In this document: piece after piece, positions 44,604-55,449 of the stretch
How the letters are laid out: each line of letters starts with the position of its first letter
Numbering within the stretch: position 1 is the first letter of the stretch
Source of the DNA: Elephas maximus indicus
Lineage: Eukaryota; Chordata; Mammalia; Proboscidea; Elephantidae
NCBI RefSeq assembly: GCF_024166365.1
Contig: NC_064838.1
Location: forward strand, 75,718,001 to 75,782,000
Direction: 5' to 3'
Length of the DNA stretch: 64,000 nucleotides
Made by a program: the position numbers and the translations under genes
The notes under the pieces: generated by a model
The model's database searches: none
What the model saw: only the letters and a program-made list of their open reading frames with translations
Told to the model about the DNA's origin: nothing

Positions 44604-45060
44604 AATGAAAAGTATATGTATTATTATTTTCAATAGAGATGGCTAGATTTTGTTCCAAAAATATTATAAAATTAACATTTTACTGGCAATAGACGACAAA
44701 GCCCTTTTCTCTATTTTGCTTTTTTTCAATCTAATGGGTGCAAAATGACATCTGTTATTTTATTTTGCATTTCACTATTTACCAATGAGTTTCAGTATCC
44801 TACCAATGTTTGTTGGGCATTTGGATGTACTCTTAATTGCTTGTTTATATCATTTGCCCACTTTACTATTAGGTTGTCTTTTTCTGGTTAACTAGTTAGA
44901 ATTATTTATCTATTTGATATTAATATTATGTGCATTCTCTAAAATATACATATTTTCCCCAAGATTTTTTTTCGTCTATGGACTGTGTTTATTTTATCAA
45001 TAAAAACCCTTTAAAATTTAGAAATTGTCATTCTGTCTAATTGGGATTTCAGTTATTACT
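44604..45060 (-). mobile_element. Old L1-like fragment, right part
   Basis: Continuation of the fragment at 39771-39937: 'ctaatgggtgcaaaatgaca', 'tgttgggcatttggatgtac', 'catttgcccactttactatt'. Old and non-coding. The equivalent OR1 upstream position (about 17825) lacks this block. Confidence 0.5.
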
Positions 45061-45505
45061 TAAGAAGGTTCACCCATTCCTAGAATGCAGAAGTTATTTT
45101 ACTGACTTGAAAGTAAATATAAATTTCACTTTATTTTAACATTAAATCTTTACCGAATTTCTATTTTATTTTTGTTTATGGTACTGCCTATACATACAAT
45201 TTTACTTTCTTCCATATGGAAGTTAGAGTGACAGTCACATTTTTTAATAATCTCTCTATTTCCCGTGTGTGTTTCTAATTTGTCTCTCCATTAGTCTATA
45301 CAATCACTGAGGTCAGGGACCATGTTTTAATAAATCAACTTTGTAGTCCTATGATCTTGGACAGTGTTGAAACATAATAAATCATAATGCCTATTGATTG
45401 AATGAATAAACAAATTAGCTTGAGATTTCAACAAACCACTGATAATAATTATATTTACAGGTAAATTTGTTCTGAACTCTGAAATAAGGATACACAGAAG
45501 GACAT
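45061..45505. other. Immediate upstream flank of OR pseudogene
   Basis: Aligns with 17880-18342 of OR1, including 'cccattcctagaatg' and 'aacataataaatcataatg'. It ends in the conserved acceptor 'attatatttacag' at 45460 and a 45-base leader. Confidence 0.65.
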
Positions 45506-46423
45506 ATGGGACAAAGGAACAATGTGACTGAGTTTGTCCTCTTGGGGCTCACTGAGAGTTTCCAGGGTCAGAAAATATTATTTGTTTTGTTCTTGCTCAT
45601 CTACATTGTGACAATGGTGGACAACCTCCTCATTGTTGTGACTGTGGTAGTCAGCCCAACACTGGATGCCCCTATGTACTTCTTTCTTGGCTACTTATCA
45701 TTTATGGATGCTGTTTATTCTACTACGGTTACCCCAAATATGATTATAGACTTAGTCTATGAGAAGAAAACCATTTCTTTCTAAGCTTGCATGACTCAGC
45801 TTTTTATAGGACACTTATTTGGTGGTGCTGAGATTTTACTTCTGGTGGTCATGGCTTATGATCGTCATGTGGCTATCTGCAAACCCCAGCATTATACGAC
45901 CATCATGAACCAATGGGTACGTGTTCTACTGTTGGTGGTGGCCTGGGTTGGAGGTTTTGTGCATGCTGTTGTTCAGCTTCTCTTTGTTTACAATCTTCCC
46001 TTCTGTGGTCCCAATGTCATTGACCGCTTCATCTGTGACATGTACCCCTGATTAAAACTTGCCTGCGCTGACACTTATATCATTGGTCTCACTGTGGTTG
46101 CCAATGATGGGGCAATATGAGTGGTCATTTTTATGCTGTTACTCATCTCCTATGGAGTCATTCTACATTCCCTGAAGAATCTTAGTCAGGAAGGGAGGCG
46201 CAAAGCCTTATCCACCTGTGGCTCCCACATCACTGTGGTGGTCCTCTTCTTTGTCCCTTGTATTTTTATGTATGTGAGACCTCCTTCCACCTTACCCATT
46301 GATAAATCTTTGACTGTATTTTATACTGTTATCACTCCTATGTTGAACCCCTTAATCTATACTCTGAGAAATGCAGAGATGAAAACTGCCATGAAGAAGC
46401 TCTGGACCAGAAAACACAAATGA
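45506..46423 (+). pseudogene. Olfactory receptor family 4-like pseudogene
   Basis: Same length as OR1 (918 bases) and collinear without any indel. Three in-frame stops break it: TAA at 45782-45784 (Gln93 in OR1), TGA at 46049-46051 (Leu182) and TGA at 46118-46120 (Ser205). It keeps '[13 protein letters not shown]' and '[12 protein letters not shown]', and its DRY box reads 'DRH'. The arginine lost from OR1 is therefore present here, while Tyr121 is changed. The AATAAA used by OR1 is mutated. Absence of frameshifts suggests recent inactivation. Confidence 0.96.
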
Positions 46424-46838
46424 TCTGGTAGGCAAATGCATCACCTACTTTCGTTGAAAAACCATTCCCTCAGAAATGCCCTGTGTAATTATAATTGTGG
46501 TAAAATTTTCTTCCCATTTAATAACTTATAAATGATTAAAAATATTTATTATGAGTATTCCTCCAATGATTAGTTTTGTTCAAAATATGTTTTTAAGATT
46601 TTCATGTCTTGGAAAATATATGTTAGTTTTTTGGGGGTATAAAATTGTTGTGTTGAGACTATAGATTTATAGTCTATGTGATGAGTTATGCTACAGTTAA
46701 TACCATAAATTTATTTTAATTGTTGGAACATTTTCTCATGTCTCTTTCTTAAATAAATTTAATCCTTTTTAAAATTAATAGGCCTTATTACTGATTTCAC
46801 AATAATAAAATAAGACATAAAAACGTGATTCAACCCTC
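46424..46838. other. 3' flank of OR pseudogene
   Basis: Non-coding, paralogous to 19261-19740 ('attttcatg', 'ctacagttaataccataaatttatttta'). No gene is seen. Confidence 0.6.
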
Positions 46839-47353
46839 TGTCATGGAATTGTGTTCCTGTAATATGTGTGTCAGCTTGGATATGCCATGATCCCAAGTAT
46901 TGCATGATTGTCCACCATTTTGTCATGCAATGTGATTTTCCTATGTGTTATAAATCCCACCTCTACGATATTAATGAGACAGGTTTACAGGCAGTTACAT
47001 TAATGAGGCAGCACTCAATTTAAAGATTAGGCTGTTTCTTGACTCACTCTTTTGAGATATAAAAGAGAGAAGCCAGTAGAGAGACAGGGGGACCTCACAA
47101 CACCAAGAAAGTAGTGTCAGGAGCTGAACATGTCTTTGGACCCAGGGTCCCTGCACTGAGAGGAGCCTAGACCAGGGGAAGATTGATAACAAGGACCTTC
47201 CTCCAAAGCCAACAGAGAGAGAAAGCCTTCCTCTTGCACTGGCATCCTGAATTTGCACTTCTAGCTTGCTAGACTATGAGAGAAAAATCTTCTGTTTGGT
47301 AAAGCCAACCACTTGTGGTATTTCTATTATAGCAGCACTGGATGACTAAGACA
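46839..47353 (+). mobile_element. Solo LTR, ERVL-MaLR type
   Basis: It starts 'tgtcatggaattgtgttcct' and ends 'ggatgactaagaca' (about 515 bp), in the same family as 13758-14261. The flanks are 'ccctc' and 'cctcc', a slightly decayed or one-base offset duplication. The OR1 flank at about 19750 ('gattcatagcaccccatat') has no LTR. Confidence 0.82.
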
Positions 47354-47938
47354 CCTCCCCACACAGAGACAGACCGTATTAACATTTGAACTATATATTC
47401 TTATTTTTGTATCAGTAAGGTACTTTTAAGTATTATTTTTTCTTAATATGTTGAATTTGAATAGGAGAGGTTTCAGAGCTCTAATATTAATCATCTGGTT
47501 ATAGGTGGGACAATTTCAACTTATGGAAGCCCCATGTGTTACATAGTAATATTACACTCCTTTGACTTTTTATGGCGCTCAGCTTTCAGAAATAGATCTC
47601 TAGGAGATTTTTCTGAGGCACCGCTGATTATGATTGAACTGCCAACCTTTTTATTATTATTTGATCATGTAGCCATTTGTGCCACTCTGGAAACCTATTT
47701 TTCATATTGATCATAAGAAGGCTAAATACACAAAAAGAATCAAAATGAACAAGGCATATAGGCAGGCAGATGATGACTAAATCATACTTATTTTCCCTGT
47801 TGGGAAATGGTCTTATTTCCTTAAGTGGAGCAGCTTTGTTTGGCGTTATATTTTTATAAGATGATCTATTCATCTTCCCTGAAAGTTTAAAGTATCTGAT
47901 GATAGTTTTGTTATTTTTAATATCCCCATCTCCTTCTC
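47354..47938. other. OR 3' flank (copy 2) with old SINE
   Basis: Aligns with 1-535 and includes the minus-strand SINE at about 47505-47695 that is also at 115-300. No gene. It is interrupted at 47939 by an AfroSINE and L1 and continues at 55450. Confidence 0.7.
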
Positions 47939-48096
47939 GGAAACCCTGGTGCTGTGGTGGTTAAGTATTATGGCTGCTAACCAAAAGGTCGGCAGTTCAA
48001 ATCTACCAGGCACTCCTTGGAAACTCTACGGGACAGTTCTACTCTGTCCCAGAGGGTCACTATGAGTCAGAATTGACTTGAAGGCAATTTCTTTTT
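47939..48096 (+). mobile_element. AfroSINE, plus strand, well preserved
   Basis: A complete head-to-tail copy: 'ggaaaccctggtgctgtggt', 'ccaaaaggtcggcagttcaa', 'actccttggaaactctacgg', 'tctactctgtcccagagggt', 'actatgagtcagaattgact' and 'tgaaggcaattt'. It lies inside 'atctccttct...atctcctttt', while the uninterrupted site is seen at about 525-540 and 20100. A full L1 has inserted into its tail. Confidence 0.95.
48083..48096. repeat. Target-site duplication of L1, left
   Basis: 'ggcaatttcttttt' within the AfroSINE tail, repeated at 55436-55449 beyond the L1 5' end. Confidence 0.9.
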
Positions 48097-48111
48097 TTTT
48101 TTTAACTTTTT

Positions 48112-49121
48112 TTTTTAATAACTTTTATTAAGCTTCAAGTGAACATTTACAAATCCAATCAGTCTGTCACATATAAGTTTACATACATCTCACTCCCTAC
48201 TCCCACTTGCTCTCCCCCTCTTGAGTCAGCCCTTCCAGTCTCTCCTTTCTTGACATTTTTGCCGGCTTCCCTCTCTCTCTATCCTCCCATCCCCCCTCCA
48301 GACAAGAGTTGCCAACACAATCTCAAGTGTCCACCTGATATAATTAGCTCACTCTTCATCAGCATCTCTCTCCCACCCGCTGACCAGTCCCTTTCATGTC
48401 TGATGAGTTGTCTTAGGGGATGGTTCCTGTCCTGTGCCAACAGAAGGTCTGGGGAGCATGGCCGCCGGGATTCCTCAAGTCTCAGTCAAACCATTAAGTT
48501 TGATCTTTTTATGAGAATTTGGGGTCTGTATCCCACTGATCTCCTGCACCCTCAGGGGTCCTCTGCTGTGCTCCCTGTCAGGGCAGTCATCGATTGTGGC
48601 CGGGCACCAACTAGTTCTTCTGGGCTCAGGATGATGTAGGTCTCTGGTTCATGTGGCCCTTTCTGTCTCTTGGGCTCTTAGTTGTCGTGTGGCCTTGGTG
48701 TTCTTCATTTTCCTTTGCTCCAGGTGGGTTGAGACCAATTGATGCATCTTAGATGGCCGCTTATTAGCATTTAAGACCCCAAACGCCACATTTCAAAGTG
48801 GGATGCAGAATGATTTCATAATAGAATTATTTTGCCAATTGACTTAGAAGTCCCCGCAAACCATGTTCCCCAGACCCCCGCACTTGCTCCGCTGACCTTT
48901 TGAAGCATTCATTTTATCCCAGAAACTTCTTTGCTTTTGGTCCAGTCCAACTGAGCTGACCTTCCATGTATTGAGTGTTGTCTTTCCCTTCACCTAAAAA
49001 AAAAAAGCAGTTCTTATCTACTGACTAATCAATAAAAAAAACCCTCTCCCACCCTCCCTCCCTCCCCGCCTCCTAACCACAAAAGTATGTGTTCTTCTCA
49101 GGTTTACTATTTCTCAAGATC
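48112..49121 (-). other. L1 3' UTR (copy B)
   Basis: About 1 kb between the ORF2 stop and the poly(A). It has a pyrimidine-rich plus strand ('ccttccagtctctcctttct', 'ctctctctatcctcccatcc'), so the transcript strand is purine rich, as L1 3' UTRs often are. The same blocks, older, are at 2110-3060 and 57100-58070. The plus-strand frame 48139-48639 is a chance frame here. Confidence 0.8.
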
Positions 49122-52100
49122 TTATAATAGTGGTCTTATACAATATTTGTCCTTTTGCCTCTGACTAATTTCACTCAGCATAATGCCTTCCAGGTTCCTC
49201 CATGTTATGAAATGTTTCACAGATTCGTCACTGTTCTTTATCCATGCGTAGTATTCCATTGTGTGAATATACCACAATTTATTTACCCATTCATCGTTGA
49301 TGGACACCTTGGTTGCTTCCAACTTTTTGCTATTGTAAACAGAGCTGCAATAAACATGGGTGTGCATATATCTGTTTGTGTGAAGGCTCTTGTATCTTTA
49401 GGGTATATTCCGAGGAGTGGGATTTCTGGGTTGTATGGTAGTTCTATTTCTAACTGTTCAAGATAACGCCAGATAGATTTCCAAAGTGGTTGTACCATTT
49501 TATATTCCCACCAGCAGTGTATGAGAGTTCCAATCTCTCCGCAGCCTCTCCAACATTTATTATTTTGTGTTTTTTGGATCAATGCCAGCCTTGCTGGGAA
49601 TCTCATCGTAGTTTTAATTTGCATTTCTCTAATGGCTAATGATCGAGAGCATTTTCTCATGTATCTGTTGGCTGCCTGAATATCTTCTTTAGTGAAATGT
49701 GTGTTCATATCCTTTGCCCACTTCTTGATTGGGTTGTTTGTCTTTTTGTGGTTGGTTTTGACAGAATCATGTAGATTTTAGAGATCAGGCGCTGGTTGGA
49801 GATGTCATAGCTGAAAATTCTTTCTCAATCTGTAGGTGGTCTTTTTACTCTTTTGGAGAAGTCTTTAGATGAGCATAGGTGTTTGATTTTTAGGAGCTCC
49901 CAGTTATCGGGTTTCTCTTTATCATTTTTGGTAATGTTTTGTATTCTGTTTATACCTTGTATTAGGGCTCCTAGGGTTGTCCCTATTTTTTCTTCCATGA
50001 TCTTTATCGTTTTAGTCTTTATGTTTAGGTCTTTGATCCACTTGGAGTTAGTTTTTGTGCATGGTGTGAGGTATGGGTCCTGTTTCATTTTTTTTGCAAA
50101 TGGATATTGAGTTATGCCAGCACCATTTGTTAAAAAGGCTATCTTTTCCCCTATTAATTGACACTGGTCCTTTGTCAAATATCAGCTGCTCATATGTGGA
50201 TGGATCTATGTCTGGGTTCTCAATTCTGTTCCATTGGTCTATGTGCCTGTTGTTGTACCAGTACCAGGCTGTTTTGACTACTGTGGCTGTAAAATAAGTT
50301 CTGAAGTCAGGTAAAGTGAGGCCTCCCACTTTCTTCTTCTTTTTCAGTAGTGCTTTGCTTATCTGGGGCTTCTTTCCCTTCCATATGAAATTGGTGATTT
50401 GTTTCTCTATCCCCTTAAAATATGACATTGGAGTTTGGACCGGAAGTGCGTTAAATGTATAGATGGCTTTTGGTAGAATAGACATTTTTACTATGTTAAG
50501 TCTTCCTATCCATGAGCAAGGTATGTTTTTCCACTTAAGTATGTCCTTTTGAATTTCTTGTAGTAGAGCTTTGTAGTTTTCTTTGTATAGGTCTTTTACA
50601 TCCTTGGTAAGATTTATTCCTAAGTATCTTATCTTCTTGGGGGCTACTGTGAATGGTATTGATTTGGTTATTTCCTCTTCAGTGTTCTTTTTGTTGGTGT
50701 AGAGGAATCCAAGTGATTTTTGTATGTTTATTTTATAACCTGAGACTCTGCCAAACTCTTCTATTAGTTTCAGTAGTTTTCTGGAGGATTCCTTAGGGTT
50801 TTCTGTGTATATAATCATGTCATCTGCAAATAGTGATAACTTTACTTCTTCCTTGCCAATCCAGATACCTTTTATTTCTTTGTCTAGCCTAATTGCCCTG
50901 GCTAGGACTTCTAGCACGATGTTGAATAAGAGCGGTGATAAAGGGCATCCTTGTCTGGTTCCCGTTCTCAAGGGAAATGCTTTCAGGTTCTCTCCATTTA
51001 GAGTGATATTGGCTGTTGGCTTTGCATAGATGCCCTTTATTATGTTGAGGAATTTTCCTTCAATTCCTATTTTGGTAAGAGTTTTTATCATAAATGGGTG
51101 TTGGACTTTGTCAAATGCCTTTTCTGCATCAATTGGTAAGATCATGTGGTTTTTGTCTTTTGTTTTATTTATGTGATGGATTACATTAATGGTTTTTCTG
51201 ATATTAAACCAGCCTTCCATACCTGGTATAAATCCCACTTGATCAGGGTGAATTATTTTTTTGATGTGTTGTTGGATTCTATTGGCTAGAATTTTGTTGA
51301 GGATTTTTCATCTATGTTCAAGAGGGATAAAGGTCTATAATTTTCTTTTTTTGTAATGTCTTTACCTGGTTTTGGTATCAGGGAAATGGTAGCTTCATAG
51401 AATGAGTTGGGTAGTATTCCGTCATTTTCTATGCTTTGGAATACCTTCAGAAGTAGTGGTGTTAACTCTTCTCTGAAAGTTTGGTAGAACTCTGCAGTGA
51501 AGCCGTCCGGGCCAGGGCTTTTTTTTGTTGGGAGTTTTTTGATTACCGTTTCAATCTCTTTTTTTGTTATGGGTCTATTTAGTTGTTCTACTTCTGAATG
51601 TGTTAGTTTAGGTAGGTAGTGTTTTTCCAGGAATTCATCCATTTCTTCTAGGTTTTCAAATTTGTTAGAGTACAATTTTTCATAATAATCTGAAATGATT
51701 CTTTTAATTTCATTTGCTTCTGTTGTGATGTGGTCCTTCTCATTTCTTATTTGGGTTATTTGTTTCCTTTCCTGTATTTCTTTAGTCAGTCTAGCCAATG
51801 GCTTATCAATTTTGTTAATTTTTTCAAAGAACCAACTTTTGGCTTTGTTAATTCTTTCGATTGTTTTTCTGTTCTCTAATTCATTTAGTTCAGCTCTAAT
51901 TTTTATTATTTGTTTTCTTCTGGTGCCTGATGGATTCTTTTGTTGCTCACTTTCTATTTGTTCAAGTTGTAGGGACAGTTCTCTGATTTTGGCTCTTTCT
52001 TCTTTTTGTATGTGTGCATTTATCGATATAAATTGGCCTCTGAGCACTGCTTTTGCTGTGTCCCAGAGGTTTTGATAGGAAGTATTTTCCTTCTCGTTGC

Positions 52101-52927
52101 ATTCTATGAATTCCCTTATTCCCTCCTTGATGTCTTCTATAACCCAGTCTTTTTTTCAGGAGGGTATTGTTTATTTTCCAAGTATTTGATTTCTTTTCCC
52201 TAGTTTTTCTGTTATTGATCTCTAGTTTTATTGCCTTGTGGTCTGAGAAGATGCTTTGTAATATTTCGATGTTTTGGACTCTGCAAAGGTTTGTTTTATG
52301 ACCTAATATGTGGTCTATTCTAGAGAATGTTCCATGTGCACTAGAAAAAAAAGTATATTTTGCAGCAGTTGGGTGGAGAGTTCTGTATAAGTCAATGAGG
52401 TCAAGTTGGTTGATTGTTGTAATTAGATCTTCCGTGTCTCTATTGAGCTTCTTGCTGGATGTCCTGTCCTTCTCCGAAAGTGGTGTGTTGAAGTCTCCTA
52501 CTATAATTGTGGAGGTGTCTATCTCACTTTTCAATTCTGTTAAAATTTGATTTATGTATCTTGCGGCCCTGTCATTGGGTGCATAAATATTTAATATGGT
52601 TATGTCTTCCTGATCAATTGCCCCTTTTATCATTATATAGTGTCCTTCTTTATCCTTTGTGGTGGATTTAAGTCTAAAGTCTATTTTGTCAGAAATTAAT
52701 ATTGCTACTCCTCTTCTTTTTTGCTTATTATTTGCTTGATATTTTTTTTTCCATCCTTTGAGTTTTAGTTTGTTTGTGTCTCTAAGTCTAAGGTGTGTCT
52801 CTTGTAGGCAGCATATAGACGGATCGTGTTTCTTTATCCAGTCTGTGACTCTCTGTCTCTTTATTGGTGCATTTAGTCCATTTAAATTCAGGGTAATTAT
52901 AGATAAATAAGTTTTTAATGCTGTCAT
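49122..52927 (-). pseudogene. L1 ORF2 (endonuclease and reverse transcriptase), frameshifted
   Basis: The ORF2 protein nicks DNA and copies RNA by target-primed reverse transcription. N-terminal frame 52927-51962: AP-endonuclease-like, 'ITLNLNGLNAPIKRQRV', 'CCLQETHL', 'IVGDFNTPLS', 'SDHKAIKLEI'. Next frame 52047-51286: '[20 protein letters not shown]' and 'LIPKPGKD'. Frame 51238-50048: RT core with '[24 protein letters not shown]' and intact catalytic '[11 protein letters not shown]'. Frames 50178-49825 and 49708-49122: C-terminus with '[19 protein letters not shown]'-type cysteines. Breaks: an extra T in the run near 52150, a missing G near 51309, and at least two more downstream. Confidence 0.93.
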
Positions 52928-53539
52928 TTTGATGCCTTTTTATGTGTGCTGTTGACAATTTCATTTTTCCGCATACTTTTTTGTGTTGAGGCGTTTTTCT
53001 TAGTAGTTTGTGAGATCCTCATTTTCATAGTGTTTGACTTTATGTTAGTTGAGTCGTTACGTTTTTATTGGTTTTTATCTTGAGTTATAGAGTTGTTATA
53101 CCTTTTTGTGGTTACCTTATTATTTACCCCTGTTTTTCTAAGTAAAAACCTAACTTCTATTGTTCTATATCGCCTTGTATCACTCTCCATATGGCAGTTC
53201 AATGCCTCCTGTATTTAGTCCCTCTTTTTGATTATTGTGATCTTTTACCTATTGACTTCCATGATTCCCTGTTATGTGTATTTTTTTTATTTAATCTTAA
53301 TTTGTTTTTGTGATTTCCCTATTTGAGTTGATATCGGGACGTTCTGTTTTGTGACCTTGTGTTGTGCTGATATCTGTTATTATTGGTTCTCTGACCAAAC
53401 AATATCCTTTAGTATTTCTTGTAGCTTTGGTTTGGTTTTTGCAAATTCTCTAAACTTGTGTTTGTCTGTAAATATCTTAATTTTGCCTTCATATTTCAGA
53501 GAGAGTTTTGCTGGATATATGATCCTTGGCTGGCAGTTT

Positions 53540-54398
53540 TTCTCCTTCAGTGTTCTGTATATGTCGTCCCATGCCTTCTTGCCTGCATGGTTTCTGCTGA
53601 GTAGTCTGAACTTATTCTTATTGATTCTCCCTTGAAGGAAACCTTTCTTTTTTTCCTGGCTGCTTTTAAAATATTCTGTTTATCTTTGGTTTTTGTGAGT
53701 TTGATGATAATATGTCTTGGTGTTTTTCTTTTTGGATCAATCTTAAATGGGGTTCGATGAGCGTCTTGGATAGATATCCTTTTGTCTTTCATGATGTCAG
53801 GGAAGTTTTCTGTCAGGAGTTCTTCAACTATTTTCTCTGTGTTTTGTGTCCCCCCTCCCTGTTCTGGGACTCCAATCATCCGCAGGTTATCCTTCTTGAT
53901 AGAGTCCCACATAATTCTTAGGGTTTCTTCATTTTTTAAAATTCTTTTATCTGATTTTTTTTCAGCTATGTTGGTGTTGATTCCCTGGTCCTCCAGATGT
54001 CCCAGTCTGCATTCTAATTGCTCGAGTCTGCTCCTCTGACTTCCTATTGCGTTGTCTAATTCTGTAATTTTATTGTTAATCTTTTGGATTTCTACATGTT
54101 GTCTCTCTATGGATTCTTGCAACTTATTAATTTTTCCACTATGTTCTTGAATAATCTTTTTGAGTTCTTCAACAGTTTTATCGGTGTGTTCCTTTGCTCT
54201 TTCTGCAGTTATCCTAATTTCATTTGTGATATCATTAAGCATTCTGTAAATTAGTTTTTTATATTCTGTATCTGATAATTCCAGGATTGTATCTTCATTT
54301 GGGAAAGATTTTGATTCTTTTGTTTGGGGGGTTGGAGAAGCTGTCATGGTCTGCTTCTTTAAGTGGTTTGATATGGATTGTTGTCTCCGAACCATCAC
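53540..54398 (-). pseudogene. L1 ORF1 (copy B), C-terminal frameshift
   Basis: A continuous frame of 283 codons with coiled coil ('VEELKKIIQEHSGKINKLQESIERQHVEIQKINNKITELDNAI') and the start of the RNA-binding domains ('DAHRTPFKIDPKRKTPRHIIIKL'). The frame is lost at about 53571, where 'cgtcccatgccttc' lacks one T compared with 'catcccattgccttc' in copy A, so about 55 C-terminal residues are out of frame. At the site of the copy A stop this copy has Leu. Confidence 0.92.
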
Positions 54399-54659
54399 TG
54401 GGAATCTAGTTTTTCCAGAAAATCCGCTAAAAAAAAAATGCAGTCAGACCCCTATCAGAGTTCTCCCTCTTGTTCAGGCTGTTCAGATGTTAATGAAGCT
54501 GCCTGGGGAGGGTGGGGGAGGGAACAGAGAGATAGGAGAGTAGCACCTCAGAATATAGCCAGAGTTGCTTGTCTTGCTTGGAATGACTATTATATCTGAG
54601 ATTCCCACGGGCGTGTCGCTTATGTGTGCTGGCTGTGTGGAGATTGCCCCCGGGGGTCT

Positions 54660-55285
54660 GGCCCGCTGGAGTCACAGTCAGATCCTCCGCTTCCAGCCCC
54701 ACGCCCAGCGTCAAGGCTCCCCTACTGGGACGGTGCACTCTCGACTCCAAAATCAGTCGCTGCCTCCTGGGGATTTCTCGTCCCTCCAGCTGCGTGGCTG
54801 TGCCGCCCCTGCAAACCAGGTGGGCCCCCTCCCGGGGTTAGTTCAGATGGGTGGAGTAGCTCCCCGTGGTTGTGCCGTGACCGAGTGTCCCGGCTGGGAC
54901 GCTGTTCTCCCCGCTCCAATACCAGTTGCTGCCTCCCGGGGACTTCTCCTATCAGCTGCGTCCCACGCCGCCCGCGCGACCCGGCTGGGCCCCTTCCCGG
55001 GGTTAGTTCAGGGGGGTGGAGCAGCTCTCCGTGTTTATGCCGTACCTGAGTCCAGTCCAAATCCCGGCGAGATGGTTCCCCGGCTGGGACGCTGCTCTTC
55101 CTGCTCCAAGACCAGTCACTGCCTCCCGGGGACTTCTCCTACCAGCTGCTTCCCACGCCGCCCGCGGAACTGGCTGGCCTCCCTCCCGGGGTTAGTTCAG
55201 GGGGGTGGAGCAGCTTTCTGTGCTTGTGCCGTACCTGACTGGTATGCTGGCTCCAGGCTCTGGAAACAATCGCTGCTTCCCCGTA
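54660..55285 (-). promoter_or_regulatory. L1 5' UTR tandem GC-rich monomers (copy B)
   Basis: Four monomer positions marked by 'ctactgggacggtgcactct' (54724), 'cggctgggacgctgttctcc' (54891), 'cggctgggacgctgctcttc' (55081) and 'ctgactggtatgctggctcc' (about 55235). The spacing is about 167, 190 and 153 bases, and three are followed by 'cccggggttagttca'. Copy A has three positions at 216-base spacing, so number and length vary between sister elements. Frames running through this are chance. Confidence 0.8.
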
Positions 55286-55449
55286 TTAGTTCGTTCTCCG
55301 TCTCTAAATCTGTGTTTGTTGTTCAGGGTTCGTAGATTGTTATGTATGTGATCGATTCACTTGTTTTTCCGTGTCTTTGTTGTAAGAGGGATTTGAGTTA
55401 TCATCTGCCTAGTCCGCCATCTTGGCTCCGCCTCCGGCAATTTCTTTTT

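Larger units (their letters stand above)
48097..55435 (-). mobile_element. Near full-length young L1 (minus), 7.3 kb
   Basis: A complete structure on the minus strand: 5' end 'ggagccaagatggcggacta' at 55435 leftwards, GC-rich 5' UTR with monomers, ORF1 (54398 to about 53540), ORF2 (52927 to 49122), about 1 kb 3' UTR and a poly(A) tail (T run at 48097). It is flanked by 14 bp duplications. ORF1 and ORF2 each carry a few single-base indels, so it is not autonomous, but it is by far the least decayed transposon in the window. Confidence 0.96.

Noticed and set aside
48139-48639. 166-codon plus-strand frame rich in Pro, Ser and Leu
   Set aside because: It is the antisense of the pyrimidine/purine-biased L1 3' UTR, which avoids stops by composition.
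54565-55335. 256-codon plus-strand frame
   Set aside because: Same explanation as the frame at 43856: antisense of the L1 5' UTR monomers. An antisense L1 promoter product is conceivable but nothing in the sequence supports a start or conserved peptide.
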